Of a DNA stretch of 64,000 bases, positions 1-8,498 are shown piece by piece; positions within the stretch are counted from its first letter, which is position 1; each line of letters starts with the position of its first letter. The notes below the pieces were generated by a model. It ran no database searches, had not been told where the DNA came from, and worked only from the letters and a program-made list of their open reading frames with translations. The position numbers and the translations under genes are program-made. This stretch comes from Archangium gephyra. Its GTDB lineage: Bacteria > Myxococcota > Myxococcia > Myxococcales > Myxococcaceae. The stretch covers positions 172,113 through 236,112 of the forward strand of contig QFQP01000008.1 in assembly GCA_003243425.1 (NCBI GenBank), in the 5' to 3' direction.

Positions 1-2
1 GC

Positions 3-311
3 ATCGCGATCGTCAGTGAAGTCATCGCCACCACGTTCCTGAAGCAATCCGACGGCTTCTCGAAGCTCGTGCCATCGGTCATCACCGTCGCCGGCTACGC
101 GACCGCGTTTTTCTTCCTCTCCCTGACGCTCAAAGAACTCCCGACGGGCCTCGTCTACGCGGTCTGGTCCGGAGTCGGCATCGTGCTCATCTCTGCCGTG
201 GCGTGGCTCGTTCACGGCCAGAAGCTCGACGCGCCGGCGCTGGTCGGCATGGCGCTCATCATCGCGGGCGTGGTGTTGATGAACTTCTTCTCGAAGACGT
301 CAGCTCACTGA
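3..311 (+). CDS. SMR-family multidrug efflux transporter (EmrE-like), 5' end cut off
   Basis: Small multidrug resistance transporter of the inner membrane, which in this family exchanges protons for cationic drugs. The frame is open from base 3; aligned with E. coli EmrE about eight N-terminal codons lie outside the window. The essential membrane Glu (Glu14 of EmrE) is visible in AIVSEVIATT, and the conserved WSGVGIVLI segment carrying the substrate-site Trp is intact. Four hydrophobic helices are present. A GTG at 69 is internal and is not the real start. The last 12 bases overlap the convergent peptidase-MA gene. Drug versus guanidinium or polyamine specificity cannot be told from sequence alone. 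Confidence 0.9.
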   Translation: MAIVSEVIATTFLKQSDGFSKLVPSVITVAGYATAFFFLSLTLKELPTGLVYAVWSGVGIVLISAVAWLVHGQKLDAPALVGMALIIAGVVLMNFFSKTSAH

Positions 312-1409
312 GCGTTCGTCTTTCGATGTCTTCTCGTCGCGCTCCGGCTCGCTGAACTGCACGATGTTCACGACCCACGGAGTCTGCGTGCCGGCGTAGG
401 GCAGATACTCGAACGCATCGTCCTCGTTCGCGGGGGCGCCACCGAGCAGCCGTCGCGCCGCTTCGTGAAGGGTCTCGACCTTCAGCTGTCGGGCCCGCAG
501 CTCGCGGACTTCTCGTCGGCGTCGCGCCCAACCCATCACCAGCAAGATCGACATCACCGCCCACACCACGGTGCCGCCCGACAACAACAGGGGCCACCAC
601 GGGTAGCGACGCGGAAGGTCCTTCTTGAACGCCTCTTCCTCCATCGACAGCGGCACCCAGAACGCCGCGCCGAAGGCCTTCTCGAAGTTGTCGCCCTGTT
701 CCACGCGATCGATCAACCGCTGGAAGGCACCCGAGCCATGCCGCGCCCGCAGGAACTCCACGAACGCCGCGCTCTGCGCGTACGCGATGTCCACGCTCTC
801 CTGCGCCTGCGGAAAACGCTCTGAAATCTCGTCGAAGTCGTACACGCGGTCTTGCGTCACCGCGCGTGTCAATGTCGCGACCTGCTCGAGCTGCCATTTC
901 CGCTCGCCGGTCAGCTCCATTGCCAGACCTTCCTGAAACCAGTGCGGCCACACCTTGCCGAACTGCCCCAGTGCCACGTGCACCAGCTCGTGCCTCAAGG
1001 TCAGGGGCCCATCGAGCGTCGTCAGCGAGGTCGCCTCGACGAGCATGATGTTGCGGCCGGGGTAGGCGAGGGCGATGGCCCACGGCGGCGGCGCTCCACC
1101 CGGCAAGGACAGCGCCTCGTACTCTTCACGACCAAAGCCGACACGAACCTCGGTGACGCCAGGCCAGTCGCGCCCCAGGAGCGACGCGATGTCGTCGCGC
1201 ATCGGCTCGAGTTCGCGCGCGAGCACCTGTGCGGAACCCTTCGCGCGCGGCGTGAACACGATCTTGAAGCGCCTGGTGGAGATCGCTTCGGTCTGCAGAG
1301 GCCCCGAGGTCTCGATGCCCGCGGAGGGAATCGGCTCCCACGGAACGTCTCCTCCCGGCGGCGGCGCGACGGCCAGCGACAACGCGAGAAGAGGCGCGAG
1401 AAATGTCAC
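300..1409 (-). CDS. Membrane-anchored peptidase MA-like zinc metallopeptidase
   Basis: A 369-residue putative gluzincin. An N-terminal signal peptide (residues 1-15) precedes a globular domain containing HELVH (140-144) and the downstream WFQEGLAME whose Glu160 would be the third zinc ligand. A single membrane helix at about 271-294 is followed by an Arg-rich cytoplasmic tail, so the peptidase domain faces the periplasm. The start ATG overlaps the stop of the DUF167 gene by four bases, making it the last gene of the chain beginning at 4433. The substrate is unknown. Catalytic residues are seen; protease activity is inferred from the family. Confidence 0.8.
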   Translation of the reverse strand: MTFLAPLLALSLAVAPPPGGDVPWEPIPSAGIETSGPLQTEAISTRRFKIVFTPRAKGSAQVLARELEPMRDDIASLLGRDWPGVTEVRVGFGREEYEALSLPGGAPPPWAIALAYPGRNIMLVEATSLTTLDGPLTLRHELVHVALGQFGKVWPHWFQEGLAMELTGERKWQLEQVATLTRAVTQDRVYDFDEISERFPQAQESVDIAYAQSAAFVEFLRARHGSGAFQRLIDRVEQGDNFEKAFGAAFWVPLSMEEEAFKKDLPRRYPWWPLLLSGGTVVWAVMSILLVMGWARRRREVRELRARQLKVETLHEAARRLLGGAPANEDDAFEYLPYAGTQTPWVVNIVQFSEPERDEKTSKDERSVS

Positions 1410-1699
1410 GGCCTCAATCTGGCCATGACTTCAGACGCTGCAACCGCCCGAACAGCCAGACGCTTGCGCCGCGAGGTTTCCCCGTCCAGCAGCGTGACGT
1501 CGGCTTTGCGAACCCTCAGCGCCCCGGAGATGAACTCCACGAGCGCTGCGTTCGCCTCTCCATCGACCGGCGGTGCGGCGAGCGCGATCTTCAATCGACC
1601 GTCATGCTCGCCGACCACCCTGGTGCGCGAGGCTCTGGGTTGAATCAGCAGCGACAGCTTCACGCCATCGCCGCTGACCTCGAGCCACGGAGCACTCAC
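1406..1699 (-). CDS. DUF167 (YggU-type) small protein
   Basis: A 97-residue member of the DUF167/YggU family, a small alpha/beta fold of unknown biochemical role found across bacteria and eukaryotes. The signature PRASRTRVVG followed by APPVDGEANAALVEF is clear. I chose the GTG at 1699 because it overlaps the upstream lipoprotein stop as GTGA, the pattern used repeatedly in this window; an upstream in-frame start at 1741 would add an unrelated extension buried in the lipoprotein gene. It is coupled on both sides (four-base overlaps), so it is co-expressed with the lipoprotein and the peptidase. Confidence 0.85.
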   Translation of the reverse strand: MSAPWLEVSGDGVKLSLLIQPRASRTRVVGEHDGRLKIALAAPPVDGEANAALVEFISGALRVRKADVTLLDGETSRRKRLAVRAVAASEVMARLRP

Positions 1700-2412
1700 C
1701 GCGTGTTGGCGCGGATCGCTTCCACGAGGTTGCGCATCCACTTCTCGTAGTCGTCAGACACGCCGGTCTGCGGGTCGAACGCGATGCCTTCGCTGTTCTC
1801 GTAGATGATCGTCGCCTGCTGGGTGGTCGACGTGATGCGCACGCGGAGCAGACCCTTGCGGTGGTTCAGGCGCGCCACCAGGCCCGTGGGCTGGTCGGCT
1901 TCCAGCACCCAACTGTGAGCGCTGAGCGCACGCTGAATCGCGCCCTTCACGTTCTCGATCTTCTGTTCGCGATCGAACACCACCAGCGTGGGCGCAGGCG
2001 TCGCGGTCACCACCGGCGCCGCGGCCGGCACCACGGCCGGCGTGCGCAGCCGCTTGGCGATGTCCTGCTCGAGGCCGTTGAGCCAGCCCTCGTACTTGCG
2101 GTCGGCGTTGGTGGCCTCGAGGCCCTTCATGGTGAAGCGCGTCGCGTCGTAGACGATCGACACGCGCACCGTGGCGCCCTTGTGGCTCAGACGGCCGATG
2201 ATCTCCGGGCCGTTCTCGCTCTCGGTGACCCAGCCCTTGCCCTGCAGCGACGCGATGATCGCCTGACGAACCTCGGCCGGATCACGCTGCACCTGGAGCA
2301 GCGTCACCCGCGGCTGCTCGGCCGAGAGATCGATCTCCGGCGCAGCCTTGCGGCACCCTGAAACCGAGACGATGAACAGCGCGACCATCAACGAAACCAG
2401 ACGACCAGACAT
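1696..2412 (-). CDS. Lipoprotein with two tandem copies of one domain
   Basis: A 238-residue lipoprotein: signal peptide ending in VSVSGC gives a lipobox with acylation at Cys20. The mature protein has two related blocks of about 80 residues. Both begin with a helix ending near WV (GWVTESENGPEIIGRL; SWVLEADQPTGLVARL), continue through a beta pair (VRVSIVYDATRF; LRVRITSTTQQA) and close with a YEGWLNGLE or YEKWMRNLVE helix. A low-complexity Pro/Ala/Val linker (around residues 128-145) joins them. I do not recognise the family; the internal duplication is my own reading. It sits between the DivIVA-domain gene and DUF167 in one operon. Confidence 0.8.
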   Translation of the reverse strand: MSGRLVSLMVALFIVSVSGCRKAAPEIDLSAEQPRVTLLQVQRDPAEVRQAIIASLQGKGWVTESENGPEIIGRLSHKGATVRVSIVYDATRFTMKGLEATNADRKYEGWLNGLEQDIAKRLRTPAVVPAAAPVVTATPAPTLVVFDREQKIENVKGAIQRALSAHSWVLEADQPTGLVARLNHRKGLLRVRITSTTQQATIIYENSEGIAFDPQTGVSDDYEKWMRNLVEAIRANTR

Positions 2413-2490
2413 GAAACCCTCCCTGAAAAAGTGAATGTGGCGAACTTCGTTGCCGCGGCGGAGACGAACCGATCCGCACTCCGCTCGCCA

Positions 2491-2973
2491 CTACTTCTTC
2501 ACGAGGTAGGCGACCTCTGCACCGGGTTGCGTCTTCCAGGTGTCGAGAAGCTTCTTGTGCGAGTCGATCAACGACTCGAGATGCGACTCGAACGTCACCT
2601 TCTGTCGTTTGATCTCGTTGAGCTCCTTTACCAATTCGACCAGACGGTTATTCGCGCTGGCGACGATCTTGTCGGCCTGGAGCTCTGCCTCCGCGAGCAT
2701 CACCTCGGCCTCCTTCTTCGCCTGCGCCTTGACGTCTTCACTGATGCGCTGCGCGGTGACCATCGTCTCCTGCAGGGCCTTCTCGCGTTCGAGGTGCTGC
2801 TCGAGCCGCGCCTGCACGCGCTTGAGCTCTTCCTTCAGCGAGATGTTCTCGCGCACCACTTCTTCGAACTCGCCGGCGGAGAGCTCGAGGAAGCCTTCGA
2901 CTTCCTTCTTCGAATAGCCGCGCAGCTGCGTTTCGAAGCGCTTCTGGCGAATGTCGAGCGGCGTCATCTTCAT
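2491..2973 (-). CDS. DivIVA-domain coiled-coil protein
   Basis: A 160-residue DivIVA-family protein. The N-terminal membrane-curvature domain is recognisable in TPLDIRQKRFETQLRGYSKK (residues 4-23) followed by EVEGFLELSAGEFEEV; residues from about 30 to 140 are heptad-rich coiled coil. In other bacteria DivIVA-type proteins gather at poles and septa and recruit division or polarity factors. Neighbours are proC upstream (12-base gap), an association also common in Gram-positive genomes (proC/ylm/divIVA cluster), and the duplicated-domain lipoprotein downstream (78-base gap). The pole or septum role here is inferred. Confidence 0.9.
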   Translation of the reverse strand: MKMTPLDIRQKRFETQLRGYSKKEVEGFLELSAGEFEEVVRENISLKEELKRVQARLEQHLEREKALQETMVTAQRISEDVKAQAKKEAEVMLAEAELQADKIVASANNRLVELVKELNEIKRQKVTFESHLESLIDSHKKLLDTWKTQPGAEVAYLVKK

Positions 2974-2985
2974 GGTGCGTTCTCC

Positions 2986-3810
2986 TTATTTCTTGTCGAG
3001 GAATGACTCGCCGAGCTGGCGCGCGCGGTTGGTCGCGGCCTCGACGGCGTCGATGAGCGTGGTGCGCAGGCCGCCGGCTTCCAGCGTGTGCAGCCCGGCG
3101 ATGGCGGTGCCGCCGGGGCTGGTCACCTGGTCCTTGAGCTGCCCGGGGTGTGAGTTGGTCTCGAGCAGCAACTTCGCGCTGCCCAGCACGGTCTGCGCGG
3201 CGAGCTTGAGCGCCTGATGCCGCGAGAGCCCGACCTTCACGCCCGCGTCAGACAGCGCCTCGATGATGAGAAAGATGTACGCGGGCCCGCTGCCGGACAG
3301 CCCCGTCACCGCGTCGAGCAGGTACTCGTCGACGACGGTGGTGAGCCCCACCGACTCGAACATCGCCGTGGCGAGCTGGAGATCTTCCTGGGTCGCGTGT
3401 TCACCGGCCGACACCGCGGTCGCGCCGGCGCCGACGAGCGAGGGCGTGTTGGGCATCGACCGCACGATGCGCGCACCCGCGCCCAGGCGCCGTTCGATGG
3501 CTGCGATGGGAACACCGGCCGCCACCGAGATGACCAGCTTGCTGCGATCGATCGACGGCGCGATCTGCGTGAGCAGCTTGTCGAGCGCCTGCGGCTTCAC
3601 GCAGAGCACGATGACGTCTGCGTCCTTCGCCGCGGCGACGTTGTCGAACGTGGCGCGAATGCCGTGCGTCGCCTCGAGCTCCTGCTTCTTCTCTTCGCGA
3701 CGAACGGTGGCGGTGATCTTCTCTTTGGCGAGGCCTGCGCGGAGCAGCCCGCGGATGATGGCGTTGGCCATGTTGCCCGCGCCGAGAAAGGCGATGCGGC
3801 GGTCGATCAC
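2986..3810 (-). CDS. proC: Pyrroline-5-carboxylate reductase
   Basis: Catalyses the last step of proline biosynthesis, NAD(P)H reduction of 1-pyrroline-5-carboxylate to L-proline, in the cytoplasm. The 274-residue length fits the family. The Rossmann motif is FLGAGNMANAI near the N-terminus, and the C-terminal dimer domain holds the ProC signature DQVTSPGGTAIAGL. GTG is the start codon and overlaps the stop of the HEAT-repeat gene as GTGA. The DivIVA-domain gene follows 12 bases after its stop. Confidence 0.95.
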   Translation of the reverse strand: MIDRRIAFLGAGNMANAIIRGLLRAGLAKEKITATVRREEKKQELEATHGIRATFDNVAAAKDADVIVLCVKPQALDKLLTQIAPSIDRSKLVISVAAGVPIAAIERRLGAGARIVRSMPNTPSLVGAGATAVSAGEHATQEDLQLATAMFESVGLTTVVDEYLLDAVTGLSGSGPAYIFLIIEALSDAGVKVGLSRHQALKLAAQTVLGSAKLLLETNSHPGQLKDQVTSPGGTAIAGLHTLEAGGLRTTLIDAVEAATNRARQLGESFLDKK

Positions 3811-4433
3811 TTGTCGTCTCCCGTCACCGGCGCCGTGGGAGCCGGCGGCGGCTGCGGCGGAGCAGGGACGGGCTGCCCACCAAAGATGGAATCAGGGTCT
3901 GGCGTCGGTAACTGCGCCGACAACGAGCGCGCCAGCTGCGTGAGCTCGTACGAGAGCCCGCTCTGGCGCGCGGTGAAGTGCACGAAGCGCAGCGCCGTGG
4001 GCGTGTTCTGAAACGCGAGCAGCGACAACGCCTGCTGCTTCACCGCTGCGGACGCGTTCGGGTGGCGAATGAGGTTGCAGAGAATCTCTTCGGCGCGCGG
4101 GTGACGAATCGCCCCTACTGCACGCACCGCTGCCTTCGCGATCCACGGGTGCGCGTCGAGCGTCAGAACTGCGAGCGGGTTCAAGGCACGCGGGTCCTGA
4201 AGGAAGCCGAGATCTTCGATGGCCTGCGATCGCACCTCGAGCGGCGCTGGTTCAAACGCCCACTGGATTCCGCGAAGCACCGCGACGTCGGGGCCGGCGA
4301 GCACCGGCGGCATCGGCGTGGGCTCGTCGTCTTTCGCACTCAACGTCGACGCGGGCTTCTTCGGCGCCGCCGCGAAGGGCGTCATCGCCACACAGACAAC
4401 CGCCGCCAGAACGATGCGCTTCATCGTGTTCAT
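3807..4433 (-). CDS. Secreted HEAT-repeat-like protein
   Basis: A 208-residue exported protein. I chose the ATG at 4433 (MNTMKRIVLAA...) because GGGG lies about eight bases upstream and a signal peptide follows directly; frames further upstream lack gene character. After a Pro/Ala-rich stretch, residues around 60-160 form paired helices typical of HEAT/armadillo repeats, for example DPRALNPLAVLTLDAHPWIA then HPRAEEILCNLIRHPN. The tail is Pro-rich. Function is unknown; such repeats usually bind proteins. It is the first gene of the minus-strand chain that includes proC. Confidence 0.75.
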   Translation of the reverse strand: MNTMKRIVLAAVVCVAMTPFAAAPKKPASTLSAKDDEPTPMPPVLAGPDVAVLRGIQWAFEPAPLEVRSQAIEDLGFLQDPRALNPLAVLTLDAHPWIAKAAVRAVGAIRHPRAEEILCNLIRHPNASAAVKQQALSLLAFQNTPTALRFVHFTARQSGLSYELTQLARSLSAQLPTPDPDSIFGGQPVPAPPQPPPAPTAPVTGDDK

Positions 4434-4533
4434 GATGCCCCACGGAAAAAGGTGGCCAATTTTTTGCGTCGATCTGCAGCGGACGTACAAGTCGTCACAC
4501 GCCTGTAGCACACGCGATCTGGAGACCGACGAC

Positions 4534-5022
4534 ATGCAGAAAGTCAGCACCGCATGCAGCACCGTCGAAGCGCTCGATGTCGAGTGCACGCACTGCGGAG
4601 TTCGCATGACCAGCCACACCGGTGGCGGCGGCACCATCCGCTATTTCCACTGCCCTTCGTGCTCGCGCTCCGCGACCAGCATGTACAGCGAAGTGTTCCG
4701 CGCCGATTCGAAGATGCGCATGCGCAAGGCCGTGCCCGAGTCGCGCGTGCCGATGGGCAACGTGAAGGAGCGCCTCGAGAACTGGCTGGCCGCGATCGCG
4801 GTGGCCGACCCGTACCGCGTGCTGGGGGTGGGCGCCGATGCGTCCGACCATCTGTTGCGTGAGCGTTACCTGACGCTGGCGCGCCAGCATCACCCCGATC
4901 GTGGCGGCGACACCGAGCAGATGCGCCGCATCAACGACGCCTACGAGCGCGTGCTTGCCGATCGGGAACAGCGGCGACTTGCCCCCAGGCCGTCGTCGCG
5001 TCTTTCGCTGAACGTCGGCTGA
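4534..5022 (+). CDS. J-domain protein with N-terminal zinc ribbon
   Basis: A 162-residue protein with an N-terminal CTHCG...CPSC zinc-ribbon pair (roughly residues 18-44) and a C-terminal J domain. The J domain is recognised by DPYRVLGVGADA, the HPD motif in QHHPDRGGD and the closing INDAYERVL. J domains stimulate Hsp70 ATPases, so it is probably a DnaK co-chaperone in which the ribbon supplies substrate or nucleic-acid binding. The start ATG was chosen over upstream codons because GGAG precedes it by nine bases and the upstream frame overlaps the opposite gene. It is monocistronic or loosely linked to the peroxiredoxin gene 38 bases downstream. Confidence 0.85.
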   Translation: MQKVSTACSTVEALDVECTHCGVRMTSHTGGGGTIRYFHCPSCSRSATSMYSEVFRADSKMRMRKAVPESRVPMGNVKERLENWLAAIAVADPYRVLGVGADASDHLLRERYLTLARQHHPDRGGDTEQMRRINDAYERVLADREQRRLAPRPSSRLSLNVG

Positions 5023-5060
5023 AATGGCAGCGTGGTGAGCGCGCGATTACAACGCGCTCC

Positions 5061-5522
5061 ATGACTCCCTACGCGGCACCGAACGCGACGTTCCTCAAGA
5101 GCGACGGCACCCGGGTCTCGCTCTCAGAGCTCACCGGTCAGAAGACGCTCGTCCTCTTCTTCTATCCGAAGGATCGCACCACCGGCTGCACCGCCGAGGC
5201 GTGCTCGTTCCGCGACTCGTACGAAGACTTCAAGGCCGCCGGCGCCGACGTGATCGGCGTGTCTGCCGACGACGCCGCGTCGCACGAAGACTTCAAGGGC
5301 AAGTACCGCTTGCCGTTCACCTTGCTCACGGACGTGGGTGGCGAAGCCGCGAAGGCCATGGGCATCAAGAAGACACTCGGCCTGATTCCCGGCCGCGTCA
5401 CCTTCGTCATCGATCGCAAGGGGCAGGTCGTGCACCGCTTCGAATCGCAGCTGCGCGCCACGCAGCATGTCGACGAAGCGCTGCAGGTGGTCAAGTCGCT
5501 CGAGAAATCGTCAGCGGCCTGA
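5061..5522 (+). CDS. bcp: Thiol peroxiredoxin, Bcp/PrxQ type
   Basis: A 153-residue peroxiredoxin that reduces hydrogen peroxide and organic hydroperoxides using thioredoxin. The FFYPKDRTTGCTAEACSFRD block carries the peroxidatic Cys (TGC) and the Cys five residues later that acts as resolving Cys in PrxQ proteins. The AhpC/TSA fold continues through FTLLTDVGGEAAKAMGI and VTFVIDRKGQV. Length matches the family. Its last 12 bases overlap the 3' end of the convergent SpoIIM-family gene, so a dedicated terminator cannot sit between them. Confidence 0.93.
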   Translation: MTPYAAPNATFLKSDGTRVSLSELTGQKTLVLFFYPKDRTTGCTAEACSFRDSYEDFKAAGADVIGVSADDAASHEDFKGKYRLPFTLLTDVGGEAAKAMGIKKTLGLIPGRVTFVIDRKGQVVHRFESQLRATQHVDEALQVVKSLEKSSAA

Positions 5523-6461
5523 GCGCAGCAGCCAGCGCCAGAACGCCAGGAAGCTCGCGGCTCCGAGCGCGAACTTGAGCGCCGAGGGGAAGTAGGCGCC
5601 GGGGCTCACGAAGCCTTCGACCACCCCGATCATCACCATGAAGGGCGCGGCGCCGATGACCATGCGCACGCCTTTCTGCGCGGCCTCGGAGAGCGCTGCG
5701 CGACGCGAACCTTCACCCGGAGCGACGAGCGCGCGGCCCATACCGAGCCCGGCGCCAGCGGTGATGCAGATGAGCGAGAGCTCGATGGGCCCATGCGCCG
5801 CCATGAAGGTCACGATGTTCCAGCCGATGCCGCCACGCGCGCACGCGGCCACCACCGCGCCGACCAGCAACCCGTTCTGAAAGACGACGAACACCGTGCC
5901 CAGCCCCGCGGTGATGCCGAGCAGGAAGGCGATCAACGTGACGCGCAGGTTGTTCACGAAGATGCCGAGCGCGAGTTGTTGCGGCGTCTCGACGCCCAGC
6001 ACGCCGTCGGTCCACAGCTCGCGTCGCGCGACCCAGCCGCGAATGTCGGCTGGCACCAGCAACTGCGCGCCTTCCGGGTGCAGCCACACCGTGACGGCGC
6101 CCAGCACCACGCCCAGCACCAGCAACGCCGCAGAGACCTGAATCAACGGCAACGCCTCACGCACGAGCGAGGGAAACGTGTGCGTGTAGAACGCGCGCAG
6201 TGCTCCGAAGCGGCGCGCGCGTGGTTGGTAGATCGAGCGCCACGCCGTCGCCGTGAGCTGATTGAGGAAGCGGTGCACGTCGGTGTTCGCGTACGCGGCT
6301 TGAGCGGCCGCGAGATCCGCCGACGCGCGCCGGTAGAGCCGATCGAGCTCCGAGACGTCGGCGAGCGTGAGCGTCCCCGACTTCTGCCGTGCGAGCAGCG
6401 ACTCCAGCGCCGTCCAGTCGGGCCGGCGACGCGCCACGAAGCCCGCGAGCGCCTCGGCCAT
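5511..6461 (-). CDS. SpoIIM/DUF95-family integral membrane protein
   Basis: A 316-residue polytopic protein of the stage II sporulation protein M family. The N-terminal 90 residues are helical and cytoplasmic; about six membrane helices follow, with the conserved stretch LGIFVNNLRVTLIAFLLGIT and the AAHGPIELSLICITAGAGL loop typical of DUF95. The start ATG at 6461 lies two bases beyond the RDD stop, so the two are translationally linked. SpoIIM and RDD proteins are often neighbours and are thought to work together in the membrane, but their role outside endospore formers is unclear. A much longer open frame extends upstream through the RDD gene but is antisense-type noise. Confidence 0.85.
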   Translation of the reverse strand: MAEALAGFVARRRPDWTALESLLARQKSGTLTLADVSELDRLYRRASADLAAAQAAYANTDVHRFLNQLTATAWRSIYQPRARRFGALRAFYTHTFPSLVREALPLIQVSAALLVLGVVLGAVTVWLHPEGAQLLVPADIRGWVARRELWTDGVLGVETPQQLALGIFVNNLRVTLIAFLLGITAGLGTVFVVFQNGLLVGAVVAACARGGIGWNIVTFMAAHGPIELSLICITAGAGLGMGRALVAPGEGSRRAALSEAAQKGVRMVIGAAPFMVMIGVVEGFVSPGAYFPSALKFALGAASFLAFWRWLLRSGR

Positions 6462-6463
6462 GG

Positions 6464-7159
6464 CTACTTCGCCGCCAATCGCGCGCGAATGCGCTCGCGC
6501 ACTTCGTCGGGCGCTCCGTCGGTGGCCACCTGCAGCCGCTCGGCGATCAACCGGCCGAGGCGATCGCGGTGCGCCGGCTCCAACTGCGCGTAACGCACCA
6601 GCCAGCTCGACGCGATCTCGACCACGTCGACGTCGAGCGACACGTTCCGCACCTGCTCGTAGCGGCTCAGGTCGATCTGCTCGTCGCGAACCAACAGCGT
6701 GCCTGCGAGCAGGTCTCCCAGGCGGCGGTGCTTGCTGTCGACGAGCATCACCGCGGTGCCCACCGGGTAGCAGGTGGGAAGAAAATCGACGAGCCGCATC
6801 AGGTTTCGCACCGCGCTCGCGAACGGCGTCACCGGCGAACCGTCGGCCTTCACCACGCGAATGCGCAGCAGCCGTTTGCCCGGCGTCTGCCCGTTCCAGC
6901 GGAGCTCGAAGACCGTCCAGTACGCCCAGAGCAGCAACAGCACCGTCACGATCGCGCCGACGCGGAGGCCCGCCGCCAGCGTCATCACCGCGTTCAGCGG
7001 GTCGGCGACGAAGAAGGTCACCGAGAAGTACGCGACCAGCGCCACCACCCACATGATCATCGCGTCGACCAGCCAGGCCATCGCGCGCGAACCGAGCCCT
7101 GCGACCGGTAGCTCGACGGCCACGCGTTCGGCCGTGGCGATGTTCAGCGAGTCGCTCAC
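6464..7159 (-). CDS. RDD-family membrane protein
   Basis: A 231-residue RDD protein. The family motif is seen in VAGLGSRAMAWLVDAMIMWV (first helix with Arg and Asp) and in the second half with GQTPGKRLLRIRVVKADGSP, followed by LMRLVDFLPTCYPVG and RRLGDLLAGTLLV. It has about three membrane helices and a soluble C-terminal helical region. RDD proteins are proposed transporters or membrane factors; substrate is unknown. It overlaps the rsmB-like gene by four bases upstream and is followed two bases later by the SpoIIM gene. Confidence 0.87.
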   Translation of the reverse strand: MSDSLNIATAERVAVELPVAGLGSRAMAWLVDAMIMWVVALVAYFSVTFFVADPLNAVMTLAAGLRVGAIVTVLLLLWAYWTVFELRWNGQTPGKRLLRIRVVKADGSPVTPFASAVRNLMRLVDFLPTCYPVGTAVMLVDSKHRRLGDLLAGTLLVRDEQIDLSRYEQVRNVSLDVDVVEIASSWLVRYAQLEPAHRDRLGRLIAERLQVATDGAPDEVRERIRARLAAK

Positions 7160-8493
7160 TTGCCTTTGCGCACCAGCACCGCGCCGAAGAGGCCGTCAGT
7201 CTCGTGGCGGTGGGGGAACAGCCGCAGCATGCCGCCACGGGTGACCTTCGGCGCCAGCTCTTCGCCGAGCCACGGCGTCGCCGGCACCAGCTCGAAGTCG
7301 GGGTGCGAGGCCAGGAAGTCCTCGACCACGCCTTCGTTCTCTTCGCGCAACAGGCTGCACGTGCCGTAGATCAGCCGGCCGCCGGGCTTCACCAATTTTG
7401 CAAACCGGGCGACGAGCGTTTTCTGAATTTGCACATGCTCCGCGAGCATCTCGGGCGTCATGCGGTAGCGCGCGTCGGGCTTGCGGCGCCAGGTGCCCGA
7501 GCCGCTGCACGGCGCGTCGACCAGCACGCGCTCGGCCTGGCCGTGCCACTTCACCAGCTGCTCGTCGGCTTCAGGGCCCTTCGCGATGGCCTGAATGCGA
7601 ACGTTGTGCACGCCCGCGCGGCGCGCCCGCAGCTTCAGCTCTTCGAGGCGGCGCTCGTCGACGTCGAGCGCGTAGATCTCACCGCGGTTCTTCATCTGCG
7701 CGGCGAGCTGCAGCGTCTTGCCTCCGGCTCCGGCGCAGGCGTCGAACACCTTGCGCGGCGGCGCGTCGACCAGCATTCCCAGCAGCTGACTGCCTTCGTC
7801 CTGCACTTCGAACAGACCTTCCTTGAACGCCTTGAGCGCGTACACGTTGGTGCGCGTCTCGAGGATCAACCCGAAGGGCGAGAGCAGGGTGGGCGTGACC
7901 TTCACGTCTTCGGCTTCGAGCGCCCTGGTGAGGTCCTTGAGGTTGGTCTTGAGCGGGTTGAGCCGCGCCGTCAGCGGCCCGCGCTTGTTCATCGCTTCGG
8001 TGACCGGGCGCGCTTCGTCGCCCAGCTCGGCCAGCAACTTCTCGGCGAGGAAGTCGGGGATCGACGCTTCGATGGCGAAGCGCTGCAGCTCGCTCTTCTC
8101 GGCGAGCTTCGACTTCGCGTGCACCACGGTGCGCAGCCACGAACCCTCGGTGCCCGGCAACGAGAGCGCCGCCAGCACCGACGACACGTCGTCACCGTCG
8201 AGCACGCGGCTGATGGCCAGGCGCATCATGTCTTTGCGGCTGGTGCTCAGGCCCGTGAAGCCCTTGACCTTCACCTCGGCCAGGAAGTCGACGAGCCGCT
8301 GCTTGCGCAGCATCGAGTACACGCGCTCGGCCACCGCGCGGCGCTCCTGGGAATAGAGGTGCTTCTTGTTTCGCAGCGTGTAGTCGAGCGCGCGATCTGC
8401 CAACCGGCCATCGTGACGAACGGCGCCGTACGCCTCGAGACAAGCGAGCGTGACGAGATCCTCACGTAGCGGGCGTTCCTTCAGCGAACTCAA
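7156..8493 (-). CDS. rsmB: RsmB-like rRNA (cytosine-C5) methyltransferase
   Basis: SAM-dependent RNA m5C methyltransferase, probably acting on 16S rRNA. A NusB-like helical domain (about residues 1-130) precedes the catalytic domain, which shows the SAM loop FDACAGAGGKTLQLA, motif IV VDAPCSGSGTWRRKPDARYR and motif VI YGTCSLLREENE with the catalytic Cys. Start choice: AAGGAG at 8502-8507 sits eight bases before a TTG at 8493; a GTG at 8502 overlaps the upstream stop but abuts the AAGGA with no spacer. I favour TTG. Coupled to the RDD gene by a four-base overlap. RsmB versus another m5C paralogue (RsmF-type) is not fully separable. Confidence 0.85.
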   Translation of the reverse strand: MSSLKERPLREDLVTLACLEAYGAVRHDGRLADRALDYTLRNKKHLYSQERRAVAERVYSMLRKQRLVDFLAEVKVKGFTGLSTSRKDMMRLAISRVLDGDDVSSVLAALSLPGTEGSWLRTVVHAKSKLAEKSELQRFAIEASIPDFLAEKLLAELGDEARPVTEAMNKRGPLTARLNPLKTNLKDLTRALEAEDVKVTPTLLSPFGLILETRTNVYALKAFKEGLFEVQDEGSQLLGMLVDAPPRKVFDACAGAGGKTLQLAAQMKNRGEIYALDVDERRLEELKLRARRAGVHNVRIQAIAKGPEADEQLVKWHGQAERVLVDAPCSGSGTWRRKPDARYRMTPEMLAEHVQIQKTLVARFAKLVKPGGRLIYGTCSLLREENEGVVEDFLASHPDFELVPATPWLGEELAPKVTRGGMLRLFPHRHETDGLFGAVLVRKGK

Positions 8494-8498
8494 TGGCT

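Noticed and set aside
4443..4466. AT-rich AAAAAGGTGGCCAATTTTTT as a bidirectional terminator
   Set aside because: It lies upstream of both flanking genes and has no GC stem; more likely part of a divergent promoter region.
5511..7238. A single 575-residue SpoIIM fusion
   Set aside because: The upstream 259 residues lie antiphase over the RDD gene; the real start is the ATG at 6461.
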